A DNA stretch of 64,000 nucleotides from Lampris incognitus (GCF_029633865.1 NC_079217.1:55342979-55406978), one strand, 5' to 3'; positions 36,210-49,260 are shown, numbered from the stretch's first letter. Translations and numbers: made by a program. Notes: generated by a model not told the origin, from the sequence alone.

Positions 36210-37411
36210 GTAGTAATAGAAACTAGGTTAAGAGGAGAGGTGACGATTAGCGAGCAGCAGTATGGTTTTATGCCACGAAAGAGCACCACAGATGCGATGT
36301 TTGCTTTGAGAATGTTGATCGAGAAGTATAGAGAAGGCCAGAAGGAGTGACATTGTGTCTTTGTAGATTTAGAGAAAGCGTACGATAGGGTGCCGAGAGA
36401 GGAGGTGTGGTATTGTATGAGGAAGTCGGGAGTTGCAGAGAAGTATGTAGGAGTGGTGCAGGATATGTATGAGGGAAGTGTGACAATGGTGAGGTGTGCG
36501 GTTGGAATGACAGATGGGTTCAAGGTGGAGGTGGGATTACATCAAGGATTGGCTCTGAGCCCTTTCTTGTTTGCAATGGTGATAGACAGGTTGACGGACA
36601 AGATCAGGCAGGAGTCTCCATGGACGATGATTTTCGCGGATGACGTTGTGATCTGTAGCGAGAGTAGAGTGCAAGTTGAGGAGAGCCTGGAGAGGTGGAG
36701 GTATGCACTGGAGAGAAGAGGAATGAAAGTCAGTAGGAGCAAGATGGAATACATATGCGTGAATGAGAGGAAGGACAGTGGAATGGTGAGGATGCAAGGA
36801 GTGGAGGTAACGAAGGCATATGAGTTTAAATACTTGGGGTCAACTGTAAAAAAAAGTAATGGGGAATGCAGGAGAGAGGTGAAGAAGAGAGTGCAGGCAG
36901 GGTGGAGTGGGTGGAGAAGAGTGTCGGGAGTGATTTGCAACAGAAGCAAGAACTAAAGGAAAGGTTTACAAAATGGCTGTGAGACCAGCTATGTTATGTG
37001 GTTCGGAGACAGTGGCACTGACGAAAAGACAGGAGGCGAAGCTGGAGGTGGCAGAGTTGAAGATGTTAAGATTTTCATTGGGAGTGACGAAGGAGGACAG
37101 GATTAGGAACAATTATATTAAAGGGACCGCTCAAATTGGACGGTTTGGAGACAAAGCAAGAGAGGCAAGATTGAGATGGCTTGGACATGTGTTGAGGAGA
37201 GACGCTCGGTATATTGGGAGAAGGATGCTGAACATGGAGCTGCCAGGGAAGAGGAAAAGAGGAAGGCCAAAGAGGAGGTTTATGGATGTGGTGAGGGAAG
37301 ACATGCAGATGGCTGGTGTGACAGAGGGAGATGCAGAAGACAGGAAGAAATGGAAACGGATGATTCGCTGTGGCGACTCCAAATGGGAGCAGCCGAAAGT
37401 AGTAGTAGTAG
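36210..37411 (+). mobile_element. 5'-truncated RTE-like LINE
   Basis: Flanked by a 16-bp direct repeat, ACTGAACATGCATAAA at 36194-36209 and ACTGAGCATGCATAAA at 37412-37427, one mismatch, i.e. target-site duplications. The element starts inside the reverse transcriptase and ends in a (TAG)n-like tail. The clade (RTE or a relative) is judged from the protein wording only. Confidence 0.75.
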
Positions 37412-37416
37412 ACTGA
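36210..37416 (+). pseudogene. LINE reverse transcriptase fragment
   Basis: Motifs: QQYGFMPRKSTTDAMFALRM, CVFVDLEKAYDRVPREEVWY, GLHQGLALSPFLFAMVIDRL, MIFADDVVICSESRVQVEE (catalytic ADD) and, near the end, LRWLGHVLRRDARYIGRRML. The first stretch is interrupted by one TGA at 36348 where related proteins have tryptophan, and a stop near 36957 is followed by a change of frame. No endonuclease domain remains. Confidence 0.85.
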
Positions 37417-37871
37417 GCATGCATAAAAACAGTTCTTGGGAATCTTTTCGAGAAATCATCTAAGTGCAATCATATTTCAGAATCAGCGTCCAAGTTTTCT
37501 TTTCTCTTTTAATTTACCACTGGAAAGTATAATAGCCTTTTTTGAAACAAAATCAATTCAAATAGAAAACCTGGAGAATCCCTTTGGATGTTTTAAAGAT
37601 CTGAGGTTTTTGACTTTGTTGAAGAAACTGTTTTGTTTTTTTGTTTTTCTTAGCTTAAGGTTTCAGAATTGTTCAAAGATGTGATATTGTATAGTCATAA
37701 TAGGTATACTGGGCTGACATGGTGCCTATAAGCTAGTGTCATGGAAGTCTCCACCTTTTCACACTGTTGTGAGGGGAGAAAGGATGAAGTTGTGAGCACG
37801 TCCAGTCCCTGTGTGTCCTGTGACTGCTAAACCTATTCAGAGGAAAAATTTCCAGCGCAACCAGGAAAGTA

Positions 37872-37874
<3 letters not shown>

Positions 37875-37949
<75 letters not shown>
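37875..37949. repeat. (GT)n microsatellite
   Basis: Pure dinucleotide tract of about 75 bp. Confidence 0.95.
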
Positions 37950-37953
<4 letters not shown>

Positions 37954-38742
37954 CGTGCACATGTACGTGTGTGGCTTTGTATCTTTCCTTGAAAAATTGG
38001 GTTATCCTCCCTCATTCCTTAGGAAGCGTTTGTTGCTTTTGTTTGAGTTTGCAGCACAGAGGATAACAAAGTAACAAAAAGACAAGACCCAAGCACAGGA
38101 ACCTGGATATTCAGATATGCCGACTTAGCCACATCCATGCTCTGCAGGGTTCACTTTATTAGTACATTATTGGGAGCTTTACTAAATCCTACACAACGGC
38201 AAGTAGCTAACAGTAGCAACATATTTTGTACCTGATGCATCTGTTCATCTGGCTATGCATCTGTTCCATCTTTATAGGCTGGAGAGCGAGAGCGAGAGAG
38301 AGAGATTGGGGGGGGGTACAGATACAGGATATCGACAGATGGAAGTAAAAGTAACCCCTGTAGATTTAGTTGATTTATGTTCTCCCAAACATGCTCTTAT
38401 TCCTGCTCTATGTAAAACACATGTCCGAGTTATGAAAGCACGTTTGCCCGAGAGTTTTGCATGTCCAACTGTCTTTCTGCCTGTTTTTATGACTGGTTGT
38501 CTGTCAGTCCATTCGACTGAAGCTTGGACAGGGAACCAGAAATATTCTGACAGAACGATCAAGGTGCTGTTCAGACGGTGCTCATAAAACACTCTTTGGA
38601 AACATGGTCCAAAGTCATTTCATCTGCTGCAAGCTGGGCCATTCTCAACAGCAATACATTTTAACAATCCAGATTTCCATGTTGAAACAGCAACGATTGC
38701 AAACAGGAAAAGCACCTGTTAAGGCTGCTCCTGGGGCTCCCT

Positions 38743-38860
<118 letters not shown>

Positions 38861-39721
38861 AAATTGGAATTATGTACAAAGGGTTAAATGACAAACATTT
38901 TCATTCATTCATCATCAGCCGCTTCTCCGGGGTCGGGTCGCGGTCGCAACAAGCTAAGTAGGGCACTCCAAACGTCCCTCACAAACATGTTTATCACAAA
39001 CAGTAAGCGTTTCACAAACAATCCAGTATAGACTGGTATTTTTGTCAATTTCGTTATTACTCTTTACTAGACTGTGTTAAAAAAACGAACTGAACTGTTT
39101 ATGTTTAAACATTAATTGGTTTTGATGCTCAACATTTAGAGTGAGTTTCTCATTTGAGGTTGTGTTGATATTGTGTATACCAAGAGATACTGTGTATACA
39201 AAGAAAGTCAAACTCTATGTTTTTTTTTGCATTTTATTTTTTTTGCTATTACCATCCTATAGTATTACATTCAATTAATACTAAACTGTTGTTGCCTATT
39301 GATTCATCTTCACTGTGTTTGGAGTTTAGGGCTTATTACAATACTTACCTGAGGGTTTATTAGTATTTTGGAGTTGTGTACTTACCTTGGAGTAGGGGCT
39401 TCTCAACTGTCCTGTTAGTTCTGGGGAGGGAGGGTTATGCTGAGCTGGACCCATAGCACAGCATACCAGAGGTGTGGACTCGAGTCACATGACTTGGACT
39501 CGAGTCAGACTCGAGTCATGAATTTGATGACTTTAGACTCGACTTGACAAAATGTAAAGAGACTTGCAACTCGACTTGGACTTTAACATCAGTAACTCGT
39601 GACTTCACTTAGACTTGACCCTTTTGACTTGAAAAGACTTGCTACTTTCCCCAAACCCAAAGATTAAAAAGTATGTTGACATGGACCGCTCTATCTGTCT
39701 TTGTACATACACGTGTGCATC

Positions 39722-39722
<1 letters not shown>

Positions 39723-39806
<84 letters not shown>
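39723..39806. repeat. (GT)n microsatellite inside hAT
   Basis: Pure dinucleotide tract between the left subterminal repeats and the transposase exon 1. Confidence 0.95.
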
Positions 39807-39809
<3 letters not shown>

Positions 39810-39938
39810 AGATGGCGCGCTGTCGGCACGACATCCAATCAAATTAGATCCACGTTGTTTTGAGCCGACAGCATCCAACCAATCAAATTACAGGACAACC
39901 AATGACGAATAACAGATAACAACGCGCCAGTTAGCAAA

Positions 39939-42840
39939 ATGATACCAAAGATCGTTTCGTTTGGGTATAAAAATTATGAGGTGGTCAACAGAAAACGAAT
40001 TGCAGTATGTAAAACATGCGGGTCGAAGATTACGGACGGAGGCGCAACAACTTCGAACTTCGTTCGACATTTGAAGTTGCACAAAGAACGGTAAGTTTTG
40101 AATGAAAGCTAACACTAGCTTATCGGCTAAGTAACGTCATTGCTAGCTGCATAGTTAAATCAATGAGAGTGTCAACTCACTGTTAACGTCACCTTGCAAA
40201 CGCGGTAATCTGCATCCACTGCGGGTTCATCCCCTTACTCCTACTCATCATATTGTAACAGGACAGTTTGGGATGTTTGAAGCGGGATTGTATAAGGTGC
40301 TTAGTTAAGGTGCTTAGTCAGTGTATCACACACACAGTAGACTGCTGTCAGCAGTAAAACATAAGCAAACCTAATCAAATCAAGGTCAGTTTAAATGTAC
40401 TCTATGTTAAGAATATGTGTACGTTACTATTTTAGCTTGCTGCCAGACGAGTTTTTCCCACAGGAAAGCGAAGTATATCTTACTCTCTCCAGCACACCAG
40501 ATTCCATTGACAAAAATAGCAATTTTACTTTGCAGCACACGGGAGTTGCTTGTTTACTGCTGCCTCATTGAGGTGTGATGCGAGGTAAAATTGCTGTTTT
40601 TGTCAATGGAATCTGGTGTGCTGGAGAGAGTGAATTAACAAGCATGTAACTTCAGTTTCCTGACGGAAAGGGCTGTTTGATGGCAAGGTAAAGCAGTGAA
40701 AATATTATGAATATAGCGTACAATGACAATGAAATTGATTTTATTAATGTAATGTTACAACACACACACTAATACAGTATACAATTAATATTAACACAAA
40801 ATTAATATTAACACAATGTTACGATTGATATATGAGTAAAGAGTAGTTTCAAATACAATTCATGTGTGGCTATAAGGGATTTTCTGACATCTGTTTCATA
40901 TGCCTACCTGTTACAGATTTGAAGAATACCAGATGAACAAAAGCATCATAAATGAACCACAACAGCCTTCAATCTCACAATTCCTGGACTGTCGTGTAGG
41001 GCATTACAGCATGAGTCATCCACAGCATAGAGCTATCACCAATGCAATACTGTCCGACTTGATTATTGATTGCAACTTTCCCCTGTCTATTGTGGAAAAC
41101 AAGAATTTCCGGCACTTTCTGACGGTACTTGACAGTAAGTACAGCCCAGTGTGTCGCAGAACGTTAACATCAAAAACAGAGAGCCTCGCTGAGGAGAGAC
41201 GTTCAAAATTAAAAACTCAATTGAGCAACACTGACCATGTTTCAGTCACTGTGGACATTTGGTCTGACCGAAAGATGAGGGGATTCCTTGGTGTCACTGT
41301 CCACTGGATAGAGAAAGAGGCAGAGAGGATACAGCTAAAGACTAATCTCTTGGCTTTCAGCCGCTTCAAAGGCTCACACACAGCTGAACGAATCTGTGAC
41401 CAATTTGAGTCAATATGTGATGAATACAACATCAAAGATAAATCGGACTACATTATTAGTGACAATGCTGCTAACATGCGAAAGGCATTCACTGTGTGCT
41501 TCCCCAGTGAACAAGAGGATGATGATGACGGAGATCATCTTGATGACCCTGAGCTCTGGTGTGACTTAACCCTGGAAGATCAGCAAACGGTAGATGCTGC
41601 TATGGCAAAGAAACAGCGCCTGCAGTGTTTTGCGCACACTCTTCAACTGGTGGTGGGAGACGGTTTGAAAGAAACAAAAGTGGTATGTCCTTCTCTTTCC
41701 AAGTTATCTAAACTTAGCTCACTGCAGCACACAAGCACAACATTCAAAGATGTGTTTGATAGTGAATTTGGGGAACAGAAAGGCATCCCTGCTGCAGTCA
41801 ACACAAGATGGAACTCAACACTGAGGCAAGTGAAGGCAGTTCTCCAGTGTGATCATCTAAAACTCTGTGCTGTTCTAGAAAAGGCTGGGCATAAGGAGTT
41901 GTCATTCACACCACGAGAGTGGACTCTGTTGAAGGAGTTGGTGGACATCTTGAAGCCGTTTGGAGAAGCAACTGATTTGACACAGGTGGAGAAGGTCATC
42001 ACAATCAGTGCAGTTGTTCCATCCGTCTTGTCCCTCAATCACCACCTTGAGAAGCTGAAGTCTCAAGTTCGTTTCCTGAGCGGCCTGGTCAGAAGTCTCC
42101 AGGTATCCCTGAAAAAAAGATTTCTTGGGATCTTCATTAACGTGAAAATGGCCAGGACTCAAGATGGGATCACTGCCCCCTTTTCAGACCCAGTCTACCT
42201 CAAAGCAGCCGCCTTGGATCCAGCCTTTTCTCTGCTGTGGGTGGAGCCCCATGTGCTGGTCAATCGTGACATCAAGGCAGAGGTGGCACAACAAGTTAAA
42301 GGTAAATATTATTGACTTTAATGCAAATTTTTTCCTCATAATCTGATCTAATTGACTGCAACAATAATTACATTTTTCAGTCTAACACTATCACCAACAT
42401 CAATGGTAATAAGGGCTCTTTTGTTTCTGCTGTTGCTGTTACATGTTTTGCCAGAATTAATCCTGCAAGATGCTGCAGAGACTGAGCAACCTGTGTCTCT
42501 GGTTGATGAAGAAGAGCAAGAGGATCTTGGAGAAGGAGAAGGGCTGTTTGCTGCATACCATAAGAGGCAGAAGAAGGATGTTGGGACCACTCCAGCACTA
42601 CAGCTAAGTCACTACCTTGACATAGCCGAAGGACAGGCTGCCCTTTTGTTCTGGGCACTGAACATGAAGACTCTTCCTTCACTCTTCCGAGTGGCCATCA
42701 GAGTCTTGGCGGTGCCTGCCTCTAGTGCTCCAGTGGAGCGAGTTTTCAGCCATGGTGGCATCATACTACGTCCCCATCGTGCACAAATGACTGACAGACT
42801 TTTGGCCAATTTGATCTTTTGCAAATGCAATGCAGCATAG
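39939..42840 (+). CDS. hAT transposase (BED finger, ZBED-like), 640 aa
   Basis: Cut-and-paste transposase. Exons 39939-40090, 40917-42301 and 42455-42840 join in phase (CG|A and G|AA) through introns with GTAAGT/TTACAG and GTAAAT/GCCAG; the total is 1923 nt. Exon 1 is a BED zinc finger: C24 and C27 in [10 protein letters not shown]44 and H48 in [11 protein letters not shown]. Exon 2 carries the RNase H fold: SVTVDIWSD (D about 164), [10 protein letters not shown] (D about 233), the insertion domain with [10 protein letters not shown], and NTRWNST. Exon 3 ends with the hAT dimerisation motif [15 protein letters not shown] containing the last catalytic E. No stop or frameshift was found, so the protein may be functional. 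The start is the first ATG before the finger. Confidence 0.87.
40482..40631. mobile_element. Hairpin MITE-like element in hAT intron 1
   Basis: Inverted arms of about 50 bp, ACTCTCTCCAGCACACCAGA followed by TTCCATTGACAAAAATAGCA on the left and the complement on the right, surround a 45-bp centre. Arms match at nearly all positions. No coding capacity. Confidence 0.75.
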
Positions 42841-42910
42841 GGCCCTGACATAGAAAAGCACAACCCTGCTCATTGTTATGTTCATGTATTTGCCCTCCGC
42901 CCCCCCCTTC

Positions 42911-43013
<103 letters not shown>

Positions 43014-43239
43014 TCACACTCACACACACAAACACCAGTCTCAGTCTCTCTATGGATGCGTACCAATTATTTTAGCGGTTTAGCCTCCATGTGTGTATAT
43101 ATATATGTATATATACACAAACATTTTTATCAAGGGAGCAACAGGAACTGATAGAGGCGTGAATATATTACATGTAGATTTATGTTTGTGCGTGTTTCTA
43201 TATCTGTGAGGACCGTAACGGAGGATGTGAACACGCTGG

Positions 43240-43900
43240 AGTGGAAGGAGAGTTTTTGGAAAGTGGATATGTTGAAGATGTGAAGACATTTTTAGAGAAA
43301 ATTTTTGAAAACTACAAAAATTAGGACTGTTTTGCAAAACTGAGGATATTTTGTGATGAAGATGAACACATCTGAAGAGTCAGGAAACTTTAATAGAATG
43401 CAGATCATTTTTTTGGGAGTGAGGATATCTTTTATAAAGTGGTGCCATGTTTGAAAAGGTTACGGTTACACTTAGGTTTTGAAAGGAGTTAAAAAGACTG
43501 AAAAATATTTTTTAGAAAGTGGTGACACATTTGGAAAAGTAACATTTTTTGGAGGACTGTTTTTGTGATCCTCACTTCATCTAAATACCTGTTTGAGGGT
43601 GAAGACATGGTTTTTAGTTTAAGGCTAGATTTAAGTTTTAAGGTGAAGACTGTTTTACAAAAATGAGGATATTTTGAGACAGAAACAAACACTTTTGGAA
43701 AGTCAGGACACTTGAATCTTAAGGAAATTTTTCAAAAGTGAAGACACTTCCAGAAAGTCGGTGCAGTTTTTCAGAAGTGATAATTCAGATAATTTTTTGG
43801 GGAGTGAGGATTTTTTTTTTTAAGTGATGACATGTTTGGAAAAGGTTAAGGCTAGATTTAAGTTTTGAAAGGAGTCAAAAAGACCTGTCTAGTTGAAGGT
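43240..43900. repeat. Degenerate minisatellite-like DNA inside hAT
   Basis: Loosely repeated phrases such as AAAGTGGTGACACATTTGGA, GTGAGGATATCTTTTA and AAGGCTAGATTTAAGTTTT recur with drift. It resembles a known type of fish GTGAGGACATTTTGG-like minisatellite, decayed. Confidence 0.5.
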
Positions 43901-44696
43901 GAAAACGGTTTTGCAATATGATATGAGATCAATACAATACAGGACAGAAACTGCTGTGCAACTAGTTATAGTGCAATATGCTATGGAAATACAATGTCAG
44001 CACTTTTTGTGCAAATTACATTTGCATTTGTTTCTTTCAAATGTGTTTGAACAATGTTCTTGCAAAAAAAGGTTTGATAAATAAATACAGATCTTAAAAG
44101 CATACATGATCTGTGTAAATATTATTTCTCTGTTGTTAAAAGGACTCGAAAGGACTCGAAACTCAAACGGTAGGACTTGGGACTTGACTTGAGACTTGTC
44201 GGTCTTGACTTGGGACTTGACTCGAGTCTTGCCTGTCTTGACTCGGGACTTGACTTGAGACTTGTCGGTCTTGACTTGGGACTTGACTCGAGTCTTGCCT
44301 GTCTTGACTCGGGACTTGACTCGGGACTTGAGGGCAAAGACTTGAGACTTACTTGTGACTTGCAAAACAATGACTTGGTCCCACCTCTGCAGCATACACT
44401 CTACACGTCAGGGGACGCCGTGTCAAATACCTTAGCGTGAAGCCCACCCCACGATATCTTATAGGGCGTAACGTACTAGCCACTCTGTTCATCAGGATAG
44501 GCATCCACATACTTACCCACGTAGGTACTGAGACTAATTGCATTGGGAATGGGGACCCAGATCCCTTCATTAACCTATACTTTCAAGGTAAATAAGTACT
44601 ATTACTACCCCTACAAGGCGTGGCTTATTATGCCCGCTACATGCACATTAAGGAACGCCAACAATTCTGACATATTCTAGTGTCCAAAGGAGGAGA

Positions 44697-45050
44697 TCTT
44701 CTTCTTTGGCTTGTTCCCTGTTTTTCAGGGGTCGCTACAGCAGATTTCATAGTTTCCATCGGTACCCTGTGAGTGCACAGCACCAATGGCAGATGTTGTT
44801 AACCCGGGCCTTGACCAATCCGGTATAGAGCCTCGACTGATCCGGTATGGTCTTGTCAATCCGCATACTGATTTGGCAGAATTTTCCATCGGATGCCCTT
44901 ACTGACACAACCACTAACCCTATGGATGGGGGCACAGGTACAGGTAAAGTGCTGGATGCCATCCCAGTATTCATGAACTTGAGCCCATGCCTGTTGCTTT
45001 AGTTTCAACACACTGCACCGAAAACAAATTTCACTGGCCTTGGCCATGTG
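44697..45050 (-). mobile_element. LINE/SINE 3' tail of RTE type
   Basis: On the minus strand it ends GCGACCCCTGAAAAACAGGG then AACAAGCCAAAGAAGAAGA, like the 3' end of the LINE at 36210-37411 (GCGACTCC...GAGCAGCCGAAAG). The preceding part has GCATCCGATGGAAAATTCTG. No open frame of note. Confidence 0.5.
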
Positions 45051-45797
45051 GCTAATAAACTATCTATCTATCCATCCATCTATTACTTATGCAAGCTTTA
45101 CATCTCATTTGCTTAAATGTGTCATCTTCCTCTTCTGTCCTGTCTTTCTTTCATCTTTCTCCATCTTTGAGAGTGAAAACTATCACACACTAACCTTAAT
45201 AGTGAACTTTCTAACAGGTAAATACTCATCCCGAATTGAAGGTGCTTTATGCTCCTCACCCCCGTGCTAGCTCAGCACGTAAGCGGGACCTAACGTCACT
45301 CTAGCTAAGCTAGCCAAAGTGCTACGCGAAGTGTCAGCATTCCGTACTGGTAGCTAGCAAGACAGATAAACAAGATGCACATAAAACAACTTGTGTTTTG
45401 GGTGATATTTCTTGAGCTCTGTTTGAAACGTTGCATTTGAAATCACCTCCCAGTTATGGAAAAAAAAGCAACTCCGTTTAAGCTCACTCCCCTTCCGAAG
45501 CTAGAAAGATACTGACGACGAGACCGCGTGTTTATTGACATCTAAACGCCTGATCCCACTAAAGGGAAGGGGTGAGAATGGGGAAAGGATGTGTTGAATG
45601 TGGGGGCGGGGCTGTTGGGTGGCATTATTTTCTGATTTGTTGAGTGAGTTTCTCGATGGTATCAGCTGGAAGGAAGGTGTCATGCCATTGTTCCGATGTC
45701 CCATCATACCGAAACTCCATCAGTCCGAAAATGTCCCACCGGACCGAAAGCCCACCCGTCCGACAGCCCGCCAGCCTGAAAACAAAAGCCCACTTAT
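45051..45797. other. Region before palindrome; CCGA-rich repeat
   Basis: From about 45690 the sequence repeats short phrases with CCGA, e.g. TACCGAAACTCCATCAGTCC and CACCGGACCGAAAGCCC, an interspersed repeat I cannot place. Elsewhere nothing is recognised. Confidence 0.4.
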
Positions 45798-46070
45798 GGC
45801 GACAGAATAGTGCCAAAAAGCGCTCGCGCGATAAAACATGCATTCGGGCGTATTATATTATTTCACACACGTAGATATTAACTGCGAGCGCGCAAATTAT
45901 CTCTGTGCGCCGCAGCATTTTTTTCCTCGCTCGGGGAGCAGTTTCCTCGGAGTGCGCGCGCACATAGATAATTTGCGCGCTCGCAGTTAATATCTACGTG
46001 TGTGAAATAATACAATACGCCCGAATGCATGGTTTATCGCGCGAGTGCTTTTTGGCACTATTCTGCCGCC
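45798..46070. repeat. 273-bp CpG-rich palindrome
   Basis: Left arm 45798-45910 starts GGCGACAGAATAGTGCCAAA; right arm about 45955-46070 is its inverted copy ending CACTATTCTGCCGCC. Arms of about 113 bp match at more than 90 percent, around a centre with CTCGCTCGGGGAGC. Both arms are rich in GCGCGC. A fold-back or MITE-like element is likely, but no target duplication is clear. Confidence 0.8.
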
Positions 46071-46124
46071 TTACGCACTGCTTCGAAGGTCCGCCGCCCC
46101 GAGAACACACGCTCTCTTCAATCA

Positions 46125-46215
46125 ATCAGTCAATCAAGTTGCATTTTAAATAGCGCTTTTCTAGCTGCAACAGCCACTCAAAGCGCTTTACATTTCTGGT
46201 CAAATCTGAATTTCA
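46125..46215. repeat. Interspersed repeat fragment
   Basis: TTTTAAATAGCGCTTTTCTA and CACTCAAAGCGCTTTACAT are parts of a common fish repeat motif. Family unknown to me. Confidence 0.4.
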
Positions 46216-46469
46216 GACACCTGTTATAATAGAACACACGCCATTTTCTATTCCCCGGTGTTGTTTTCTGTCGCTTGCACTCTCCACACATTTACGTCTC
46301 CATATGAATAAAAGACCACTCTTTTATCCATAACCATAGCACACACGTCTCTGAATTTGAAGCTTGTGTTCGAGGGGGAAGGACTGACAATCATTCATGT
46401 TTTTTTCTTCCTCAACCTTATTTGTACCGCATGCGGCACATGGTGTGAGAAGTTCCCACACTCACCGGC

Positions 46470-46850
46470 AGTTATAGTGGGAAGATGGCCTCACCCAGTG
46501 CCGACTATGCAGCGTCTTTGGCCACGTGTACGCCTGTTTGTGTCGTCGTGTGAAGTTTTTTTTTTTTTCGTTTAATGGCCGGGAGAGCAGTACCCGAAAG
46601 GAAACACCGAGGTGGTCTGGCGGCGGCCTCGCCTGGCGACGACTGTGCAGTGTTTTTGTCTGCGTCATCGTGTGAAGTGTGGTGGAGGTGCGTTGAAGGT
46701 GTCTGGCTGGGAGAGCTAGCGTTGTGTGGGCTGAGGGAGCCTGGCCTGGTCTGCTTCGTCCGATGGGCCCAGGACCACGGCCCCTGCCTGGAGCTGTGAC
46801 CGGGGAGGAAACGCCGAGGGCGGTCTGACAGGACGCAGAAGCGGGGCAGG
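46470..46850. repeat. Imperfect GC-rich tandem duplication
   Basis: Two diverged copies share TCGTGTGAAGT, GACTRTGCAGYGT, and GAGGAAACRCCGAGG-like strings about 150-200 bp apart. It may be an untranslated region of a retroelement or a promoter, but I cannot assign it. Confidence 0.35.
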
Positions 46851-46977
46851 CTAAGCTAACTGCTAGCCCATGCAGTTTCGACAGTCAGTTTCGACAGTCA
46901 TCCTGGCTGGCGTACGTTCTCTGGACAGCGGAATTTTTGGACTGAGTTGCACTGAGTCGACTGTGTTGTTAACTCTT

Positions 46978-46988
46978 TGTGTTTGTGT

Positions 46989-47063
<75 letters not shown>
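46978..47063. repeat. (GT)n microsatellite
   Basis: Nearly pure dinucleotide tract of about 85 bp. Confidence 0.95.
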
Positions 47064-47067
<4 letters not shown>

Positions 47068-47814
47068 TTTGCTTGTTCTCTGTTTTTGTATGTTTTTGGT
47101 GGTGTAATTTTTTGGAAATTTAGGCTCTGTGTTTTTGTCTTTTGTGTCACACTGCTGTGGGCTGGGGGAAATGGAATTTTGTTTCTGTTGTGTACGCAAG
47201 TACACGAAATAAATTACAATAATTTTTTCCTGATTCCTGCAAAGTTCGCTGCTTTTGTCTGGCATTTCCCTCGCCTTTTCTGAACTTTTCCCAAAACATG
47301 TGGGTCATGTAGTCATGTGACTTATAATAAAAAAAACTTGTTCATCATCATGAACATAACAAAAGGCAACATAATAATGAGTTGAACTCACAAAGTACCC
47401 GAAATTACAGTAAACAAGATGTAAGATATTTGCGTCAAAAAAAAATCCTAAAATATCACATATATTGACTTCCGGTGTTGTTATGGCAACACATATACAC
47501 CGGTCTTAATAGCATCAGCTACACTCCTACCAAATTACCTTTGATTAATGAATAACCAAATATACAACCGTGCTCTTTAATACATTGCACACTCTTAATA
47601 AAATAAATCAATGGTAATGTCCAAGCTTTTTGTTAAGGTCACTCAATCTGATTTTGTTGATTAACAATTTATAAAACCTCTAAAGAAAAGTGACATGTTA
47701 AGTATACCTCAACACATAGTTGAATTTTTCAATAACAATTTAGAGCACTGCTGTCAAAACACATAGGTTCAATAACAACCTTTCTATACTAACCTAGAAA
47801 AGGAGGATAAGTGA
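47064..47814. other. Nothing recognised
   Basis: AT-rich DNA between the microsatellite and the BEL/Pao remnant. GTACGCAAGTACACGAAATA near 47192 contains a small inverted repeat. No coding signal. Confidence 0.4.
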
Positions 47815-48784
47815 TCAGTGACTGACTGGACCAAAGTTGGAAGGCAGAATTTTTTTGTTGCTTTTTACAATAACTAATTTATCGATGGGTCGTTCAACAA
47901 CGGATGACTTGCTGAGGCATTCACCCCCTTTTTTTAAACGTTTCCATTCATTACGAGGGATCTCTTCTTTCTTGACAATTACAGTATCACCAACTTGCAT
48001 GTTTCTTCTTGGCACATGCCATCATTGTCTAAGAGTGATGTTGACTAGATCTTCCTTTCCCCATCTGTTCCAAAATTGTTCAGACATATATTGCACTCAT
48101 CTCCACCGCTTTTTGGCAAACAAGTCTTCCTTAACAAATTTACCTGGTGAGGGTAGTAGAACAGAGGATTTCATGGTGAGCAGATGGTTGGGTGTTAATG
48201 GCTCCAGACTTGTGGGATCACTGATACTGTCAACAGTAAGTGGGCAGTTATTTACGATGGACATGGCTTCGTAGAAAAATGTCCTTAAAGAAGCATCGTT
48301 CAGTCTTCCAGCACTGTGTAATGACTGAGCCTAGTACACTCCTCACTCTCCTGGTCTGCCGCTCCCATATGCCTCCAGCATGACTTGAGCCTGGCTCATT
48401 CAAGCGGAAGTCACACTGCTTACCTGAGATATGTAGCCACTCTTTCTTTGTTCACTTCCTTTAGGGCTCTTTCTATTTCATTTGTTGCTTCTACAGAGTT
48501 GGATTCCTGATCTGATCTGACATGTCTAACAGCTCCACGGATTGCCATGAAACGCTGCAAGGCATTGATGAATGCATCAATCATCATGTCTTCCAACATT
48601 TCTATGTGAACTGCTCTGGAGCATAGGCATGTGAAAAGGAGACCATACCGTTTGTGTTCCTTGCGACCTTGCTTAGTATGAAATGGACCAACATGGTTCC
48701 TACCGCAGTAGGTGAATGGTGGTGAGCAATCAACATAGTTGCTGGGTAGATCTGCCATCTGTTGTTCCTCTGGTGGCTTATCAA
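47815..48784 (-). mobile_element. BEL/Pao LTR retrotransposon fossil (integrase end of pol)
   Basis: Minus-strand translations show integrase-like text (FTYCGRNHVGPFHTKQGRKE, RAVHIEMLEDMMIDAFINAL) and the C-terminal segment typical of BEL pol (RRNMQVGDTVIVKKEEIPRN). Only the integrase end of pol remains; no LTR was found. Broken and old. Confidence 0.7.
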
Positions 48785-48920
48785 GGGCGTAAGTTTGGTC
48801 TCAGTATTGGTAGGGACACTGCCAAGCAGTGCCCCCCCCCCCGCCTAAGGTGAAATAAAACCCAAACATCCTTCAATTTCATTGCTGATATCTCATCACA
48901 GAACCATTTTAAGACCTCAC

Positions 48921-48989
48921 CTGAAGCCCTGGTGTTCCAGCTGTTGCTTCCTCAACCTGCACTACATCTGTACTGGATTTCTGAGTTTC
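48921..48989 (-). other. Exon-like cassette, copy 1
   Basis: A 69-bp minus-strand open segment bounded by an acceptor (CATTCAG|GAAAC) and a donor (CTTCAG|GTGAGG). It reads ETQKSSTDVVQVEEATAGTP. It resembles the cassette at 49261-49326 in size, borders and acidic, polar content. Probably a small repeated exon of a transposon-type gene whose other parts are gone. Function unknown. Confidence 0.4.
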
Positions 48990-49260
48990 CTGAATGTATT
49001 TCAAAATAATGCATCAATAAATAAAATTTAATCTTTATATACATTACACATATCAAACTTATAAGAAAAAAACATTTGGATAACATTTGAAGAATAACCT
49101 CGACACCCTTAATTATGAAAATCAAACATTTATTTTCAAAATAACCAGCATGATGATGAGATTCATAGGTTACAACTGCAAGGCATCATAAAACAAAGAA
49201 CTGCAATCATGTCATCTTTATTCCAAACAAAAATGCTAATAGACATTGTCAACACCTCAC

